From assembly GCF_964028355.1 (NCBI RefSeq), contig NZ_OZ034761.1, forward strand, positions 1,550,001-1,614,000: a stretch of 64,000 nt of DNA, given 5' to 3'. The DNA is from Wolbachia endosymbiont (group B) of Gerris lacustris. GTDB lineage: Bacteria; Pseudomonadota; Alphaproteobacteria; Rickettsiales; Anaplasmataceae. The notes under the pieces are model-generated. The model was given only the letters and a program-made list of their open reading frames with translations. It made no database searches and was not told the origin of the DNA. Below are positions 9,789 to 19,623 of this stretch, piece after piece; within the stretch, counting starts at the first letter, position 1; each line of letters opens with the position of its first letter. The position numbers were made by a program, and so were the translations under genes.

Positions 9789-9819
9789 TGGATCCCAGTG
9801 TCAAGCACTGGGATGACAT
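9789..9819. repeat. Wolbachia-type palindromic element
   Basis: It reads ctggatcccagtg, tcaag loop, then cactgggatgaca. The two elements of the murJ-AsmA gap lie in opposite orientation about 85 bp apart. Confidence 0.8.
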
Positions 9820-9850
9820 TATTTGCTGTTCCTTTAGCAAAAGATCTAGT

Positions 9851-11347
9851 TTATACATATTTCAAATTATTCAAACTTCCTCTAAAAGTTAGGTAAAGAG
9901 TACAAAAATAAACAATAACACTCAAAGCTATTAAAGTTACTAAATAAACAATACGAGCTAGCCCTCTATCGAAAAACAACCCTGCTGATAAGTAATTAGA
10001 GAGATAAAGAACTATTGACATCACCAATGTTGCAGTGAGAATTTTTACAATATTTAGTAATAATGCTTGGCTAATTTTATACATCTTATTTATTGTTAAA
10101 TAATTAATCAATAAAATAGAATTTATCCAAGTGGAAATGGAAGTAGCAATGGCAATTCCTGTGTGCTGATACTTATTCATCAACAAAAGGTTTAGTATTA
10201 CATTAATTCCAAGGCACATTAATGAGAACATAGTTGGTATTTTTAGCTTTCCCTTAGCAAAAAATGTGGGTAATAGTACTTTATTTACAATAAATGCAGG
10301 TAAAGAAAGAGAAAATGCTACTAATGTAGGAACAGTTTGCTGCACTGCATAATAATCAAATTGGCCGTAAGAAAAAAGCGTAAGTAAAATTATGTCAGGA
10401 ATAATGATAAAAGCAGCAGTTATTGGCATAATTAATATTAACCCTATATTAAGGGCCTTGTTCTGTATTTTGACTATATTCTCAGTATCATTTATTCGTT
10501 TTGAAATCAGGGGAAGAAGTACTGTACCAATTGCAGTGCCAATTACTCCTTGCGGTAGTTGATTTAGTCTATCGGCATAATATATATAAGAAACTGCATT
10601 TGGTATAAAACTCGCCATGATTGTGTCAATCCATAGGCTTATTTGAGTTACACAGTTGTTGATAATTGCAGGTATCACACGCTTAAAAAATAACCTCACT
10701 TCATTACTTAATTCTAAACTAAAAGAAAAGAAAGCCTTTAATTTATATGCACTAAACAGTACCAGAAGTAGCTGTAAAATCCCTCCGATCAGGACTGCTA
10801 TAGAAAGGTTATGAGCCGGTGTTTCAATATAAGGTAAAAACAAACTAATGATTAAACAGAGATTTAAAAAGATTGGTGCAATAGCTGTTGAAGCAAAATG
10901 CTGTTTTACTTGCAACATTCCACTAATAAGTGATGCGATTGACACGAAGATTATGTAGGGCATCATAATTTTCGACAAAGTTACAGTAAAGGTAAATTTA
11001 TTTTGGTCAAATCCAGGAGTGAAGACTTTGATCATGTAAGGGAAGAAGGTTTGTGTGATAAGGCAAAAAATTACTAGAATAATAAACGTAATGGATATTA
11101 CACTACTTGCGAAATTAAATGCCTTTTTATTATCATATGACTCTGCAGAGTATAATGGTATGAATGAGGTAGTAAATGCTCCCTCTGCAAAAAACGCTCG
11201 AAATAAATTAGCAAAGCGAAACGAGGAAAAGAATATATCTGCAAGAGAGGTTGCACCAATAACCGTAGCAATCAATACATCCCTTATTAACCCTAAAATT
11301 CTTGAAATAGCTGTAAAAAAACTAAATGTGAAAATACTTTTAAACAT
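9851..11347 (-). CDS. murJ: Lipid II flippase MurJ (MviN)
   Basis: 498 residues with about 14 hydrophobic segments, the usual size and layout of MurJ. The N-terminal [19 protein letters not shown] and the [17 protein letters not shown] block are typical of the MviN family. The protein flips lipid II across the inner membrane. With mraY and ftsW elsewhere in the window it supports a working lipid II pathway, which Wolbachia is known to need for division even without a conventional wall. The start ATG is at the right end of the frame. The gene is followed by palindromes and the AsmA-like gene. Confidence 0.93.
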   Translation of the reverse strand: MFKSIFTFSFFTAISRILGLIRDVLIATVIGATSLADIFFSSFRFANLFRAFFAEGAFTTSFIPLYSAESYDNKKAFNFASSVISITFIILVIFCLITQTFFPYMIKVFTPGFDQNKFTFTVTLSKIMMPYIIFVSIASLISGMLQVKQHFASTAIAPIFLNLCLIISLFLPYIETPAHNLSIAVLIGGILQLLLVLFSAYKLKAFFSFSLELSNEVRLFFKRVIPAIINNCVTQISLWIDTIMASFIPNAVSYIYYADRLNQLPQGVIGTAIGTVLLPLISKRINDTENIVKIQNKALNIGLILIMPITAAFIIIPDIILLTLFSYGQFDYYAVQQTVPTLVAFSLSLPAFIVNKVLLPTFFAKGKLKIPTMFSLMCLGINVILNLLLMNKYQHTGIAIATSISTWINSILLINYLTINKMYKISQALLLNIVKILTATLVMSIVLYLSNYLSAGLFFDRGLARIVYLVTLIALSVIVYFCTLYLTFRGSLNNLKYV

Positions 11348-11471
11348 ACCACAATGTCAATACAATTAAGTATAATGGTAAAAGCATAAATGAAAATATT
11401 TATTGGCTGAATTTAAACCCTCTGCAAAAGGAGGTAGCTTAAATAATTAATTGACTATTTATGCCTTTATG

Positions 11472-11477
11472 TTAGAA
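11472..11477 (+). promoter_or_regulatory. Possible promoter of tRNA-His
   Basis: A ttgact box at 11451-11456 is followed after 15 bases by ttagaa (11472-11477), about 12 bases before the tRNA. Spacing is short and the -10 box weak. Confidence 0.3.
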
Positions 11478-11489
11478 ACTTTATACCTT

Positions 11490-11566
11490 GGCGGGCGTAG
11501 CTCAGTTGGTAGAGCGTCAGTTTGTGGTACTGAATGTCGCCAGTTCAATCCTGGTCGCTCGCCCCA
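11490..11566 (+). tRNA. tRNA-His (GTG)
   Basis: The acceptor stem gcgggcg pairs with cgctcgc, and an extra G at 11490 pairs with C at 11563, the G-1:C73 mark of tRNA-His. The anticodon loop is ttgtggt (anticodon GTG) and the T arm is ccagttcaatcctgg. CCA is encoded at 11564-11566; it is not encoded in the other three tRNAs of this window. Confidence 0.95.
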
Positions 11567-11705
11567 CTAAAATTTTCCACTTTACATAAATATAAACATT
11601 AGATATTTTTGCACGGCCGTTAGCATTCCTTGTTGCTCTAGTATTTAGATGGCGGAGGGGAAGTTTGCGATTTAGAGTAAAAATAGAATTAGTGAGAGGG
11701 ATTGT

Positions 11706-12266
11706 ATGTATATTTGCTTGTTAGCTTATAGTATAGTGTCAGCACTAGGAGTATTAGCTTGGTGGTTGAGTTTTGACATTTCATCAACTTTACCTATAGG
11801 TGGAATTGCTGGTTGTATAGCTCCAGCATTGATTGCGGTTTTTCACGTAAAATGTTTGCTATACAAATTTTGCAAAAGGGATCCTATTGGGGAAAAGCAT
11901 GAAAAAGCAGCAATTATTTTGAGTATTACTATATCTGCAAGTGCTATAATTGGAATTATACTTACTGCAGGTGTAGATTCTATTTTTCCTAATTCAAGGA
12001 TAGGATCTACATTAATAAATGGAATGATAGGGCTGATAGCACCGATTTTAGGGATTTTTGCAACTGTAGCTATAGTGCGTTGTGCAGATGAAACAGTAAT
12101 TACATCTGTAGCAAGTGCAATTTCGATTACAGATTCTACATATGTTGGAATATCTCAGGAAGAAGAAGTAGATGAATGTATTACCTTTCCGGGAGAAGAA
12201 GTTAATAAAAGTATTACCTCTCCTACAGTTGAAAAAGTTTTTTCTGCGAGAGAGACGGCAGTTTGA
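11706..12266 (+). CDS. Hypothetical membrane protein
   Basis: 186 residues with four predicted membrane helices (about 4-24, 28-48, 75-95, 105-127). The C-terminal 60 residues are polar and acidic, with three similar short stretches (GISQEEEVDECIT, FPGEEVNKSIT, SPTVEKV) suggesting a small repeat. I do not recognise the family. It lies alone between tRNA-His and mnmG, with gtgagaggg as a possible ribosome site. The hydrophobic pattern and codon use look like a real gene. Confidence 0.65.
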   Translation: MYICLLAYSIVSALGVLAWWLSFDISSTLPIGGIAGCIAPALIAVFHVKCLLYKFCKRDPIGEKHEKAAIILSITISASAIIGIILTAGVDSIFPNSRIGSTLINGMIGLIAPILGIFATVAIVRCADETVITSVASAISITDSTYVGISQEEEVDECITFPGEEVNKSITSPTVEKVFSARETAV

Positions 12267-12357
12267 GCTAATCAAGTAAGAGTAGCGTGCAACATTGGAA
12301 TCTGTAAGATTTGACATGTCTCCTATAGTTGGAATATTATAGAGTAGGAGTTACTTA

Positions 12358-14553
12358 ATGTATAAATACGACGTAGTGATAGTAGGTGGAGGTCATGCTG
12401 GGTGTGAAGCAGCTACAGCTGCAGCTCGTCTTGGTGCAAACACACTACTTATAACCCATAAAATTTCAACTATAGGAGAAATGTCTTGTAATCCAGCAAT
12501 TGGAGGAGTTGCAAAAGGTGTTGTAGTTAGGGAAGTGGATGCCCTTGATGGAATAATGGGAAGAGCTATCGACCGAGCAAGCATACACTCAGTCGTTCTA
12601 AATAGTAGCAGAGGTGCAGCGGTATGGGGACCACGCGCACAGGCAGACCGAAAATTATACAAAAAAGCAATACAGGAAATTATTCTAAATTATAACAACT
12701 TGACAGTAAAAGAAGAGTCAGTTGACGATTTTCTTATAGAAAGTGATAGCAACGGAGAATCTTATATAAAAGCTGTAATAACAGGCTCAGGTGAATGTAT
12801 ACTGACAAGCAGAGTTGTTTTGACTACAGGGACTTTTTTACGTGGTGTGATTCATATAGGAGAGCAAACAACTCCTTCAGGGAGAATGGGAGATAAACCT
12901 GCAATAGAGCTTGCAAATATGCTAAAGAAGTATAACTTTAAATTGGGTAGGTTGCGTACTGGAACTCCACCGAGACTCGATCGTGGCACTATAAACTGGT
13001 CAGTATTACAAGAACAAGTGGGTGACAATCCACCTATACCTTTTTCTTATCTTACAGAGAAAATTAACCAGCCTCAAGTCCCATGTTTTATTACTCATAC
13101 TAATGAAAATACGCACAGAATAATTCGAGAGAATCTTCACAGATCAGCTTCTTCATATTTAGATAACGTTATTGCACCAAGATACTGCCCATCGATTGAA
13201 GTTAAAGTTAAAAAATTTGCAGAAAAAAATAATCACCAAATATTTTTAGAACCAGAAGGGCTTGATGATAACACTATATATCCAAATGGAATTTCAAATT
13301 CATTGCCCATCGAAGTGCAGTATGAAATGATAAAGAGTATCAAAGGGCTTAAAAATGCAGAAATATTAAGACCTGGATATGCAGTTGAATACGATTATAT
13401 CGATCCACGCGAGCTATTTCATACTCTTGAAACTAAGAAAGTTAAAGGACTATATTTTGCTGGTCAAATTAATGGAACTACGGGATATGAAGAAGCAGCA
13501 GGGCAGGGAATTATTGCCGGAATTAACGCAGCGCTTTCTTCATCTCAAAAAAGTTTTGTTCTTCATCGTACAGATTCGTATATCGGTGTAATGATAGATG
13601 ATCTGGTCACTAAGGGGATCGCTGAGCCTTACAGATTATTTACCTCACGTGCAGAGTACAGGCTGGCGATTAGGTCAGATAATGCAGATAGAAGGTTGAC
13701 ACAAAAAGGTTATGATATTTCCCTTGTATCGCATGAGAGACACTCTGTTTTGCAGGGTAAACTTGAATCCATTAAGCAACTTGAGGAGAAATTAGAGAGC
13801 CTAACAATTACTCCTGAGCAGCTCAGGTCCTATGGCATTAAAATATCTTATGACGGGATAAGAAAAACAGCACTAGATTTGCTCGGTTATCCAAATATTG
13901 ACTGGAATAAATTACGAGAAATATGGCCAGAGTTAAACAGCACCACATGTTGGAATAACACCAGAGTGGATGTAGCTGACACTAAACCCTCTCCTGTCAT
14001 CCCAGTGCATAACACACAACTGTGCCAACGTTATCTACCAGAAGGATGTCATCCCAGTGCTCTGACACTGGGATCCAGTAAAACCGATTGCAACCAGCGA
14101 CACTTTCGATCAAAAAACTGGATTCCAGTGTCAAGCACTGGAATGACACCACCTGCTACCTACAAATTACAGGATTCATACAGTTGTGTGTATGACACTG
14201 AAAAAAATGTAGATTCCAGCGTCATGTGCTGGAATAACACTATAACTGATAGCATAACTAAAAATGAAATATATGAAGCAGTTGCAATTGAAGCAAAATA
14301 CAAGCCTTATTTAGTAAGGCAAGAAGCAGATATGAAGTTTCTACAAGAGGAAGTTAATACTCAAATTCCAACTAATTTCAACTACTCACAGATTAAAGGC
14401 TTGTCAACTGAAGTGATAGAGAAGTTGCAATCAATAAAACCAGCAACAATTGGCATTGCAAAGCAAATACAGGGCATCACTCCAGCAGCAATAGTTAGCA
14501 TATTAGTGTACCTTAGGAATAAGAAAACGAAAATAGCTGCTAATTCTGCGTAA
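12358..14553 (+). CDS. mnmG: tRNA uridine-5-carboxymethylaminomethyl modification enzyme MnmG, with an in-frame palindrome insert
   Basis: 731 residues; the family is usually about 620-630. The FAD-binding motif [18 protein letters not shown] is at residues 9-26, and the [18 protein letters not shown] block and the C-terminal KYKPYLVRQ...LSTEVIEKL...TPAAI domain are intact. With MnmE it modifies the wobble U34 of several tRNAs. About 110 extra residues (nt about 13939-14268) lie between the WPEL stretch and the [13 protein letters not shown] block; they are encoded by at least three palindromic elements, yet the frame stays open. The insert falls in a loop before the helical C-terminal domain that binds MnmE, so the enzyme may still work. 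The next gene follows after 8 bases, suggesting one transcript. Confidence 0.93.
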   Translation: MYKYDVVIVGGGHAGCEAATAAARLGANTLLITHKISTIGEMSCNPAIGGVAKGVVVREVDALDGIMGRAIDRASIHSVVLNSSRGAAVWGPRAQADRKLYKKAIQEIILNYNNLTVKEESVDDFLIESDSNGESYIKAVITGSGECILTSRVVLTTGTFLRGVIHIGEQTTPSGRMGDKPAIELANMLKKYNFKLGRLRTGTPPRLDRGTINWSVLQEQVGDNPPIPFSYLTEKINQPQVPCFITHTNENTHRIIRENLHRSASSYLDNVIAPRYCPSIEVKVKKFAEKNNHQIFLEPEGLDDNTIYPNGISNSLPIEVQYEMIKSIKGLKNAEILRPGYAVEYDYIDPRELFHTLETKKVKGLYFAGQINGTTGYEEAAGQGIIAGINAALSSSQKSFVLHRTDSYIGVMIDDLVTKGIAEPYRLFTSRAEYRLAIRSDNADRRLTQKGYDISLVSHERHSVLQGKLESIKQLEEKLESLTITPEQLRSYGIKISYDGIRKTALDLLGYPNIDWNKLREIWPELNSTTCWNNTRVDVADTKPSPVIPVHNTQLCQRYLPEGCHPSALTLGSSKTDCNQRHFRSKNWIPVSSTGMTPPATYKLQDSYSCVYDTEKNVDSSVMCWNNTITDSITKNEIYEAVAIEAKYKPYLVRQEADMKFLQEEVNTQIPTNFNYSQIKGLSTEVIEKLQSIKPATIGIAKQIQGITPAAIVSILVYLRNKKTKIAANSA
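13939..14268 (+). repeat. Cluster of palindromic elements inside mnmG
   Basis: Clear units are 14047-14078 (tgtcatcccagtg...cactgggatccag), 14118-14148 (ctggattccagtg...cactggaatgaca) and 14211-14240 (gattccagcgtc...gctggaataac). Degraded pieces occur near 13947 and 13996. Edges are estimated by comparing the protein with MnmG from memory. Confidence 0.85.
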
Positions 14554-14561
14554 GGTATTCC

Positions 14562-16427
14562 ATGTCAAAAATCGAAGAATTTCGTTCATTTATGTGTGAA
14601 ACAAATGTTGATGCATTTATGTTGCATACTAAAGATGAGTATTTGAATGAATATTCAAAAGAGTTAGCAGAGTTATGTGGCTTCACGGGAACAAATGGGC
14701 TACTTATCGTTACAAAGAGTAATAAGTGCCCATTTTTTACAGATGGACGCTATATCACACAAGCTCGCAGTCAGCTCGATCAGGGCAGTTTTCGAGTATA
14801 TAATATACAAGAAGAGGATCCACACAAATGGGTAAAAGCAAACTTAACATTGACTACCTCACTGGGTTACTATCCGCAATATTTTACTATGAAGGACATA
14901 AGAAAATATGAAGGCATTTGTAAACTAGTACCTTACTTAATTGAAAAAGATAGTAGTCATAAGGCACAAACAATAGTCTCACATACATCTGGTGAGAGCA
15001 GTAAGGATAAATGTGAAAGAGTAGTGAAAGTTATAGAGGCTGAAGCAGTGCTTCTGACTGATCCAAATTCAATTTCATGGTTATTAAATTTAAGAAATGA
15101 AAGTGCTGAATATACTCCTTGTATATTGGGTCGTGCTATATTGTATAAAAATGCCAATGTTGATTTATTTATTCAAGATAAAGAACATTCAACTATAAAA
15201 GCAAATTTTGATAACCATATAAATGTTTTTGATATTAGTGAGCTAGAAAATTCACTACATAAGTTAAATTTGGTGATGATAGATCCAAGCACGACTCCAA
15301 TGAGCATTATGGCTATGATAAAAAATAAGCAGATAATTGAGAGAGAGGATCCTTGTTTGCTTCATAAAGCAGTAAAAAATCAAACTGAAATAACTGGAGC
15401 TATAAACGCACACATCAAAGATGGAGTAGCAGTTACAAATTTTCTATATTGGCTTGAAAATAATGTTAAAAACCCTCATGTTACCCAAGTAGCTGACCAA
15501 AAGAAAAACGTAGATGTAGCTGATGCCATCTCAGGATCTCCTACTGTCATCCCAGTGCTTGATACTGGGATCCAGGAAAAAAACATAGATTCTAGCGTCA
15601 CGCGCTGGAATGACAAAATGAGGTGTTGGAATAACATCAAGGAAGATGATGATTATTCAGATAAGAAGTTCAATGAAATTACTGAGCTTGAAGCTGAAGA
15701 AAAAGTTTTAGAGTACAGAAAAGAGCAGGATTTATTTAAGCAATCGAGTTTTCCAACAATTTCAGCATTCAACGAGAATGGAGCAATCATTCATTATCGT
15801 GCAAGCAGTAAAACAAATAAAACTATTCAAAAAAATGGACTATATTTGATCGATTCTGGTGGTCAGTACCTTGATGGTACAACCGATGTTACAAGAACTG
15901 TAGCAGTTGGCAATCCAACCAACGAGCAACGAGCTCATTACACAATAGTACTAAAAGCTCATATTGCGGTAGCAACTGCAGTCTTCCCTTCTGGAACTAC
16001 TGGTGGAGAATTGGACATATTAGCGCGTATACATTTATGGAAATTTGGAATGGATTACATGCACGGTACAGGACATGGAGTAGGAAGTTACCTTTCGGTA
16101 CACGAAGGACCGCAAGCAATATCAAAAGGAAATAAAGTGGAGCTCATGCCAGGAATGATACTTTCTAACGAACCTGGCTACTACATTCCAGGAAAGTATG
16201 GAATAAGGATTGAAAATCTTATGTATGTTGAAAAGCAAGAAAATGGCTTCTTAAACTTTAAACAACTGACTTCCATTCCATATGATAAAAAGCTAATAGA
16301 TGTACAAATGCTTACTGAAGATGAAGTTAAATGGATAAATAGCTATCACCAATTTGTTTATAAAAATATAGAAAATGGCATAAAAGATAAGGAATGGTTA
16401 AAGAGAGTATGTGAACCTTTAAAATAG
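14562..16427 (+). CDS. pepP: Xaa-Pro aminopeptidase (aminopeptidase P, M24B), with an in-frame palindrome insert
   Basis: 621 residues. It has two creatinase-like N-terminal domains and a C-terminal pita-bread metallopeptidase domain. Metal ligands are visible in LIDSGGQYLDGTTDVTRT (two Asp), the HGTGHGVG block (His), NEPGYY (Glu) and GIRIENL (Glu). The enzyme removes an N-terminal residue before proline, using two metal ions. About 50 extra residues (nt about 15475-15660), encoded by two palindromes, interrupt the start of the catalytic domain between FLYWLENNV and ITELEAEEKVLE without breaking the frame. It follows mnmG by 8 bases. The symbol is used for the family; a closer eukaryote-like XPNPEP name is possible. 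Confidence 0.88.
   Translation: MSKIEEFRSFMCETNVDAFMLHTKDEYLNEYSKELAELCGFTGTNGLLIVTKSNKCPFFTDGRYITQARSQLDQGSFRVYNIQEEDPHKWVKANLTLTTSLGYYPQYFTMKDIRKYEGICKLVPYLIEKDSSHKAQTIVSHTSGESSKDKCERVVKVIEAEAVLLTDPNSISWLLNLRNESAEYTPCILGRAILYKNANVDLFIQDKEHSTIKANFDNHINVFDISELENSLHKLNLVMIDPSTTPMSIMAMIKNKQIIEREDPCLLHKAVKNQTEITGAINAHIKDGVAVTNFLYWLENNVKNPHVTQVADQKKNVDVADAISGSPTVIPVLDTGIQEKNIDSSVTRWNDKMRCWNNIKEDDDYSDKKFNEITELEAEEKVLEYRKEQDLFKQSSFPTISAFNENGAIIHYRASSKTNKTIQKNGLYLIDSGGQYLDGTTDVTRTVAVGNPTNEQRAHYTIVLKAHIAVATAVFPSGTTGGELDILARIHLWKFGMDYMHGTGHGVGSYLSVHEGPQAISKGNKVELMPGMILSNEPGYYIPGKYGIRIENLMYVEKQENGFLNFKQLTSIPYDKKLIDVQMLTEDEVKWINSYHQFVYKNIENGIKDKEWLKRVCEPLK
15545..15615 (+). repeat. Two palindromic elements inside the aminopeptidase gene
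   Basis: 15545-15575 is tgtcatcccagtg...actgggatccag, and 15588-15615 is gattctagcgtcacgcgctggaatgaca. The preceding gtagatgtagctga also occurs in mnmG at about 13967, so a longer unit may have moved. Confidence 0.85.
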
Positions 16428-16470
16428 TTAATTTGTCATTTAATCAAGTATTAATATGGCTGTTTCTGTA

Positions 16471-16499
16471 TTGTTTTTAATTAAAAAACAATATATAAT
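16471..16499 (+). promoter_or_regulatory. Possible promoter inside an AT-rich palindrome
   Basis: tataat at 16494-16499 lies 17 bases after ttgttt at 16471-16476. The -35 box overlaps a 9-bp inverted repeat (attgttttt / aaaaacaat, 16470-16492). The predicted start of transcription, near 16506, favours ATG 16523 over ATG 16511 for the next gene. Confidence 0.45.
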
Positions 16500-16510
16500 A
16501 TTAGTTTCAA

Positions 16511-16888
16511 ATGGGTATAATTATGACAGATAAAGTACAAGATGATGAATTTATGAAGCAGTACATGGATACTTGCAAGGAGCAAATAGAAAAATTAGCA
16601 AGCGATCCTAATTTGCTTCAACAGACCTTAAAGCCATTTATGCAAATGTCTCAGCAGCTTATGGCTGGTGGAATGTTGGAAGGAAATATGCCTAGCATGA
16701 TATCTGATATGGGTGGTATGGATATCAATAAGATGATTGCTCAGATGAAGGAAATGTATGATTACATAAAGAGTAATCACAAAGAGCTCATGAGAAAAGA
16801 TGCTTTACAAATTCAAGAGCTTGATGATTCCAGCAGAAGATTGAGAGGCTTGGTCAAGAAATTGATAGAGAAAGTTGAAGCTAAGTAG
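16511..16888 (+). CDS. Hypothetical protein, conserved-looking small helical protein
   Basis: 125 residues from the first ATG, or 121 from the ATG at 16523 (MTDKVQDDEF), which I think likelier given the promoter. It is Met- and Gln-rich in the middle (PFMQMSQQLMAGGMLEGNM) and helical, with a basic C-terminus that could form a coiled coil. There is no signal or membrane segment. I do not recognise a named family. It stands alone between the aminopeptidase and the esterase in the same direction. Confidence 0.7.
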   Translation: MGIIMTDKVQDDEFMKQYMDTCKEQIEKLASDPNLLQQTLKPFMQMSQQLMAGGMLEGNMPSMISDMGGMDINKMIAQMKEMYDYIKSNHKELMRKDALQIQELDDSSRRLRGLVKKLIEKVEAK

Positions 16889-16985
16889 TATTTATTCATA
16901 TCAAAGAGCTATAGCAGTAGTGAGGTCTTGTTCCTCAAATTTAGTATTACCGTAAAATTAAATATAAACATAAAGGGATGAAGAG

Positions 16986-17630
16986 ATGATTGAACTACAA
17001 AGCCAAGAAATTTGTCCAAATGGAAATAAGAAAAATTTGATTATTTTTTTTCATGGTTGGGGCTCAAGTGGCGATAATTTCGTGCATCTTGCTAAAGTTA
17101 TGAGCAAGTCTTTATCTGATTCATATTTAATAGTGCCTAATGCTCCATTTGAAAGAGAAATAGGTGATGGTTATCAATGGTTTAGTTTAGAGGATCGTAG
17201 TGAGGAAGCGCTATATAGTGGAGTAAAAAATGCTGCATCAATTGTAAATCATTTTATTGATACAAAATTAAAGGAGCTTAATTTAAAAGATACTCAGCTT
17301 TCTTTAGTTGGATTTTCTCAAGGGGCAATGCTTGCAATGCATGTAGCTCTTACCCGGCTTCAGTCTTGTGCATCGGTTGTTGCATATTCTGGTAGGTTTC
17401 TTTCACCTTCAAAAATTGCACCGGAGATCAAATCAAAACCCAGCATATGTGTTATTCATGGTGATGCTGATGACGTGGTACCTTTTTCTTCCCTTAATTT
17501 AGCGGTTAAAGCTCTGAAAGAAAATGGAGTAAACGCTCAAGGATACCCAATTCATGGATTAGGCCATATTATTAATGAAGAAGGAATAAAGTTAGGGGTT
17601 GAATTTATCAAGAAGAATTTTGGAAATTAA
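16986..17630 (+). CDS. Alpha/beta hydrolase, carboxylesterase/phospholipase family
   Basis: 214 residues, typical of the PF02230-type carboxylesterases. The nucleophile elbow is GFSQGA (Ser near 114), the acid is in HGDADDVVP, and the His is in GLGHII. HGWGSSGDNF forms the oxyanion region. It is cytoplasmic, with no signal peptide. The family hydrolyses short acyl esters, lysophospholipids or acyl-thioesters; the substrate cannot be told here. It has aagggatgaagag upstream of ATG, and the next gene starts 5 bases after its stop. Confidence 0.85.
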   Translation: MIELQSQEICPNGNKKNLIIFFHGWGSSGDNFVHLAKVMSKSLSDSYLIVPNAPFEREIGDGYQWFSLEDRSEEALYSGVKNAASIVNHFIDTKLKELNLKDTQLSLVGFSQGAMLAMHVALTRLQSCASVVAYSGRFLSPSKIAPEIKSKPSICVIHGDADDVVPFSSLNLAVKALKENGVNAQGYPIHGLGHIINEEGIKLGVEFIKKNFGN

Positions 17631-17635
17631 TTTCC

Positions 17636-18415
17636 ATGCACTTGTTTTGCTTTGGTTACGGATATGTAGCTAAATTTCTATCGAAGAAATTGCTAAACTT
17701 AGGCTGGAAAGTTAACGGTACATCAAGAAATAAAGATATACAACTTTTTGATTATGAAAAGGTTGATCAAGATCTGCTTAAAAGCGTAACGCATGTTTTA
17801 GTTTCTATTCCTCCAGACGGCGATGATGTTATGGAGAGATACGGTCATTGTCTGGAGAATATTAAATGGCTTGGTTATCTGTCTGCAACTAATGTTTATG
17901 GTGACCACTGTGGTAATTGGGTGAATGAGGAATCTGAAACAAAGCCTATAGAAATTAGAGGAGAAAAGCGCCTTGAGTCTGAAAAGAAGTGGCTAAGTAG
18001 CAAATTGCCTGTACATATTTTTCGTTTGGCTGGGATATATGGTCCTGGTAGAAATGCGTTAATTGACCTGCAGCTTGGCAAAGCAAGAAATGTGAAAAAA
18101 ATTTTTTCTCGTATTCACGTTGAAGATATATCGAATATTTTATTTTCTTCCATGCAAAATATAAAGCCTTGTGAAATATACAATTGTGCAGATGACTTAC
18201 CTGCTACGCAATCTGAAGTGGTAACTTATGCAGCCGAGCTTCTTAATATTAGCCCTCCAAAGCCAGTTGAGATTTCTTCCGTACCGAATTACGCACGGGG
18301 TTTTTATTTAGGATCAAAAAAAGTAACCAATACTAAAATTAAAAAAGATCTTGGTGTCTCTCTAGTTTATCCTGATTACAAGGTGGGTTTAAAGAGTTTG
18401 TATATATTAGAATAG
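17636..18415 (+). CDS. NAD(P)-dependent epimerase/dehydratase-like protein (atypical SDR, YeeZ-like)
   Basis: 259 residues. The N-terminal FCFGYGYVAKFLSKKL is a shortened Rossmann glycine motif as in YeeZ-type proteins. YLSATNVYGDHCGNWVNEES holds the SDR-like Tyr region, and FRLAGIYGPGRNAL and the IHVEDIS block are typical of extended SDRs. The activity is unknown. It starts 5 bases after the esterase gene, so the two probably share a transcript. The first ATG overlaps no ribosome site other than that of the upstream gene end. Confidence 0.82.
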   Translation: MHLFCFGYGYVAKFLSKKLLNLGWKVNGTSRNKDIQLFDYEKVDQDLLKSVTHVLVSIPPDGDDVMERYGHCLENIKWLGYLSATNVYGDHCGNWVNEESETKPIEIRGEKRLESEKKWLSSKLPVHIFRLAGIYGPGRNALIDLQLGKARNVKKIFSRIHVEDISNILFSSMQNIKPCEIYNCADDLPATQSEVVTYAAELLNISPPKPVEISSVPNYARGFYLGSKKVTNTKIKKDLGVSLVYPDYKVGLKSLYILE

Positions 18416-18508
18416 AGAAAATTAGATTGCCAGAGATGCAAAAAATTTTCTTGAAAGTTCCTTGTTTTGATGTAATAGCACTAGGCATACTATTATATAG
18501 AGGTAAAT

Positions 18509-19582
18509 ATGTTCAGCACTCAATCGCTCCCGGTTGAAAATATTCTATTACATCAAGCCGCTTATAGTGGTAATATAAATGAAGTTAGGTTATTACTTAA
18601 TGTAAAAACTGATATCAATATCAAGGACAAAAAAGGATTTACAGCCTTGCATTTTGCTGTTTATTCAGGACATTTAGACGTAGTAAAGTTACTAATCAGT
18701 AAAGAAGCTAATGTTCATGCAAGAACTATTAAAGGCAGTACAGTTTTACACTTTGCTGTTGCAGCTAAAAGCAAAGCTATAGTAGAGGAGTTAATTAAAG
18801 CGGGAGCTGATCCCAATATAAAAGACTATACTCATGGTAAGACACCTTTACATATTGCTGCTCAAAATGGACTTGTAGAAGTTGTAAAGGTGTTACTTAA
18901 TACTAAAGGAATTGAGATTGATGCTAAAGACAATGAATTTGGTATAACAGCTCTGTACTTAGCCTCTCAGAATGGACATACTGAAATAGTTGAACTATTA
19001 ATTAGCACAAAAAATGCTGATGTTAACATGGTAGATAAAAAAAATAATGTCACACTCTTGTATCTAGCTGCTCAGAATGGGCATGCAGCAGTAGTTAAGT
19101 TGCTTCTTGATAATGGTGCTAAAGTCAATGGCTGTGATACCAGTATGAATCCTTTGTGTGTAGCTATTGATAATGGCCATGACGAGGTAGCTCAATTATT
19201 ACTTAGTGTAGAAGGGGTGAATGTCAATATTGGCAATCAGCTTGGCAATACACCTCTACATATAGCAGCTATGAAAGGTAATGAAAAAATGGCAAGATTA
19301 CTGCTAGAAAAAGGTGCTGATCCTAATATTAAAAACCTTTCAGGAGATACTTCCTTACAAGTTGCTGAATACGTAAGAAACATTAGCTGGCATGAGAATC
19401 CTCCAAATGTACAAGGAGGATTCTTTGCGTTAGTTGGCTCGAATGGAATATATTCATTTCAGCAATTTTATGAGCAAAAAAAAATTATGGAGCTTTTGGT
19501 ACAACATATAAAGGACAGCAGACCTAGCTCATCAGTAGATGAAATTGACGTATCTGTTCAGCAAAGTGGCAAAATAAGATAG
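18509..19582 (+). CDS. Ankyrin-repeat protein
   Basis: 357 residues. Eight ankyrin repeats span residues about 10-290, including several of the TALHFAVYSGHLDVVKLLI type. Unlike the 5082 and 6383 genes, these repeats are diverse, which suggests an older gene. The C-terminal 65 residues are unique. There is no signal peptide or membrane helix. tagaggtaaat precedes the ATG. A 10-bp perfect hairpin lies in the coding sequence at 19395-19424. The gene ends 42 bases before the IS nest and appears complete. Confidence 0.85.
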   Translation: MFSTQSLPVENILLHQAAYSGNINEVRLLLNVKTDINIKDKKGFTALHFAVYSGHLDVVKLLISKEANVHARTIKGSTVLHFAVAAKSKAIVEELIKAGADPNIKDYTHGKTPLHIAAQNGLVEVVKVLLNTKGIEIDAKDNEFGITALYLASQNGHTEIVELLISTKNADVNMVDKKNNVTLLYLAAQNGHAAVVKLLLDNGAKVNGCDTSMNPLCVAIDNGHDEVAQLLLSVEGVNVNIGNQLGNTPLHIAAMKGNEKMARLLLEKGADPNIKNLSGDTSLQVAEYVRNISWHENPPNVQGGFFALVGSNGIYSFQQFYEQKKIMELLVQHIKDSRPSSSVDEIDVSVQQSGKIR

Positions 19583-19623
19583 GTGAGAAGGCTAATTTGT
19601 GACATTGGCGTCCAGTTAAATTT

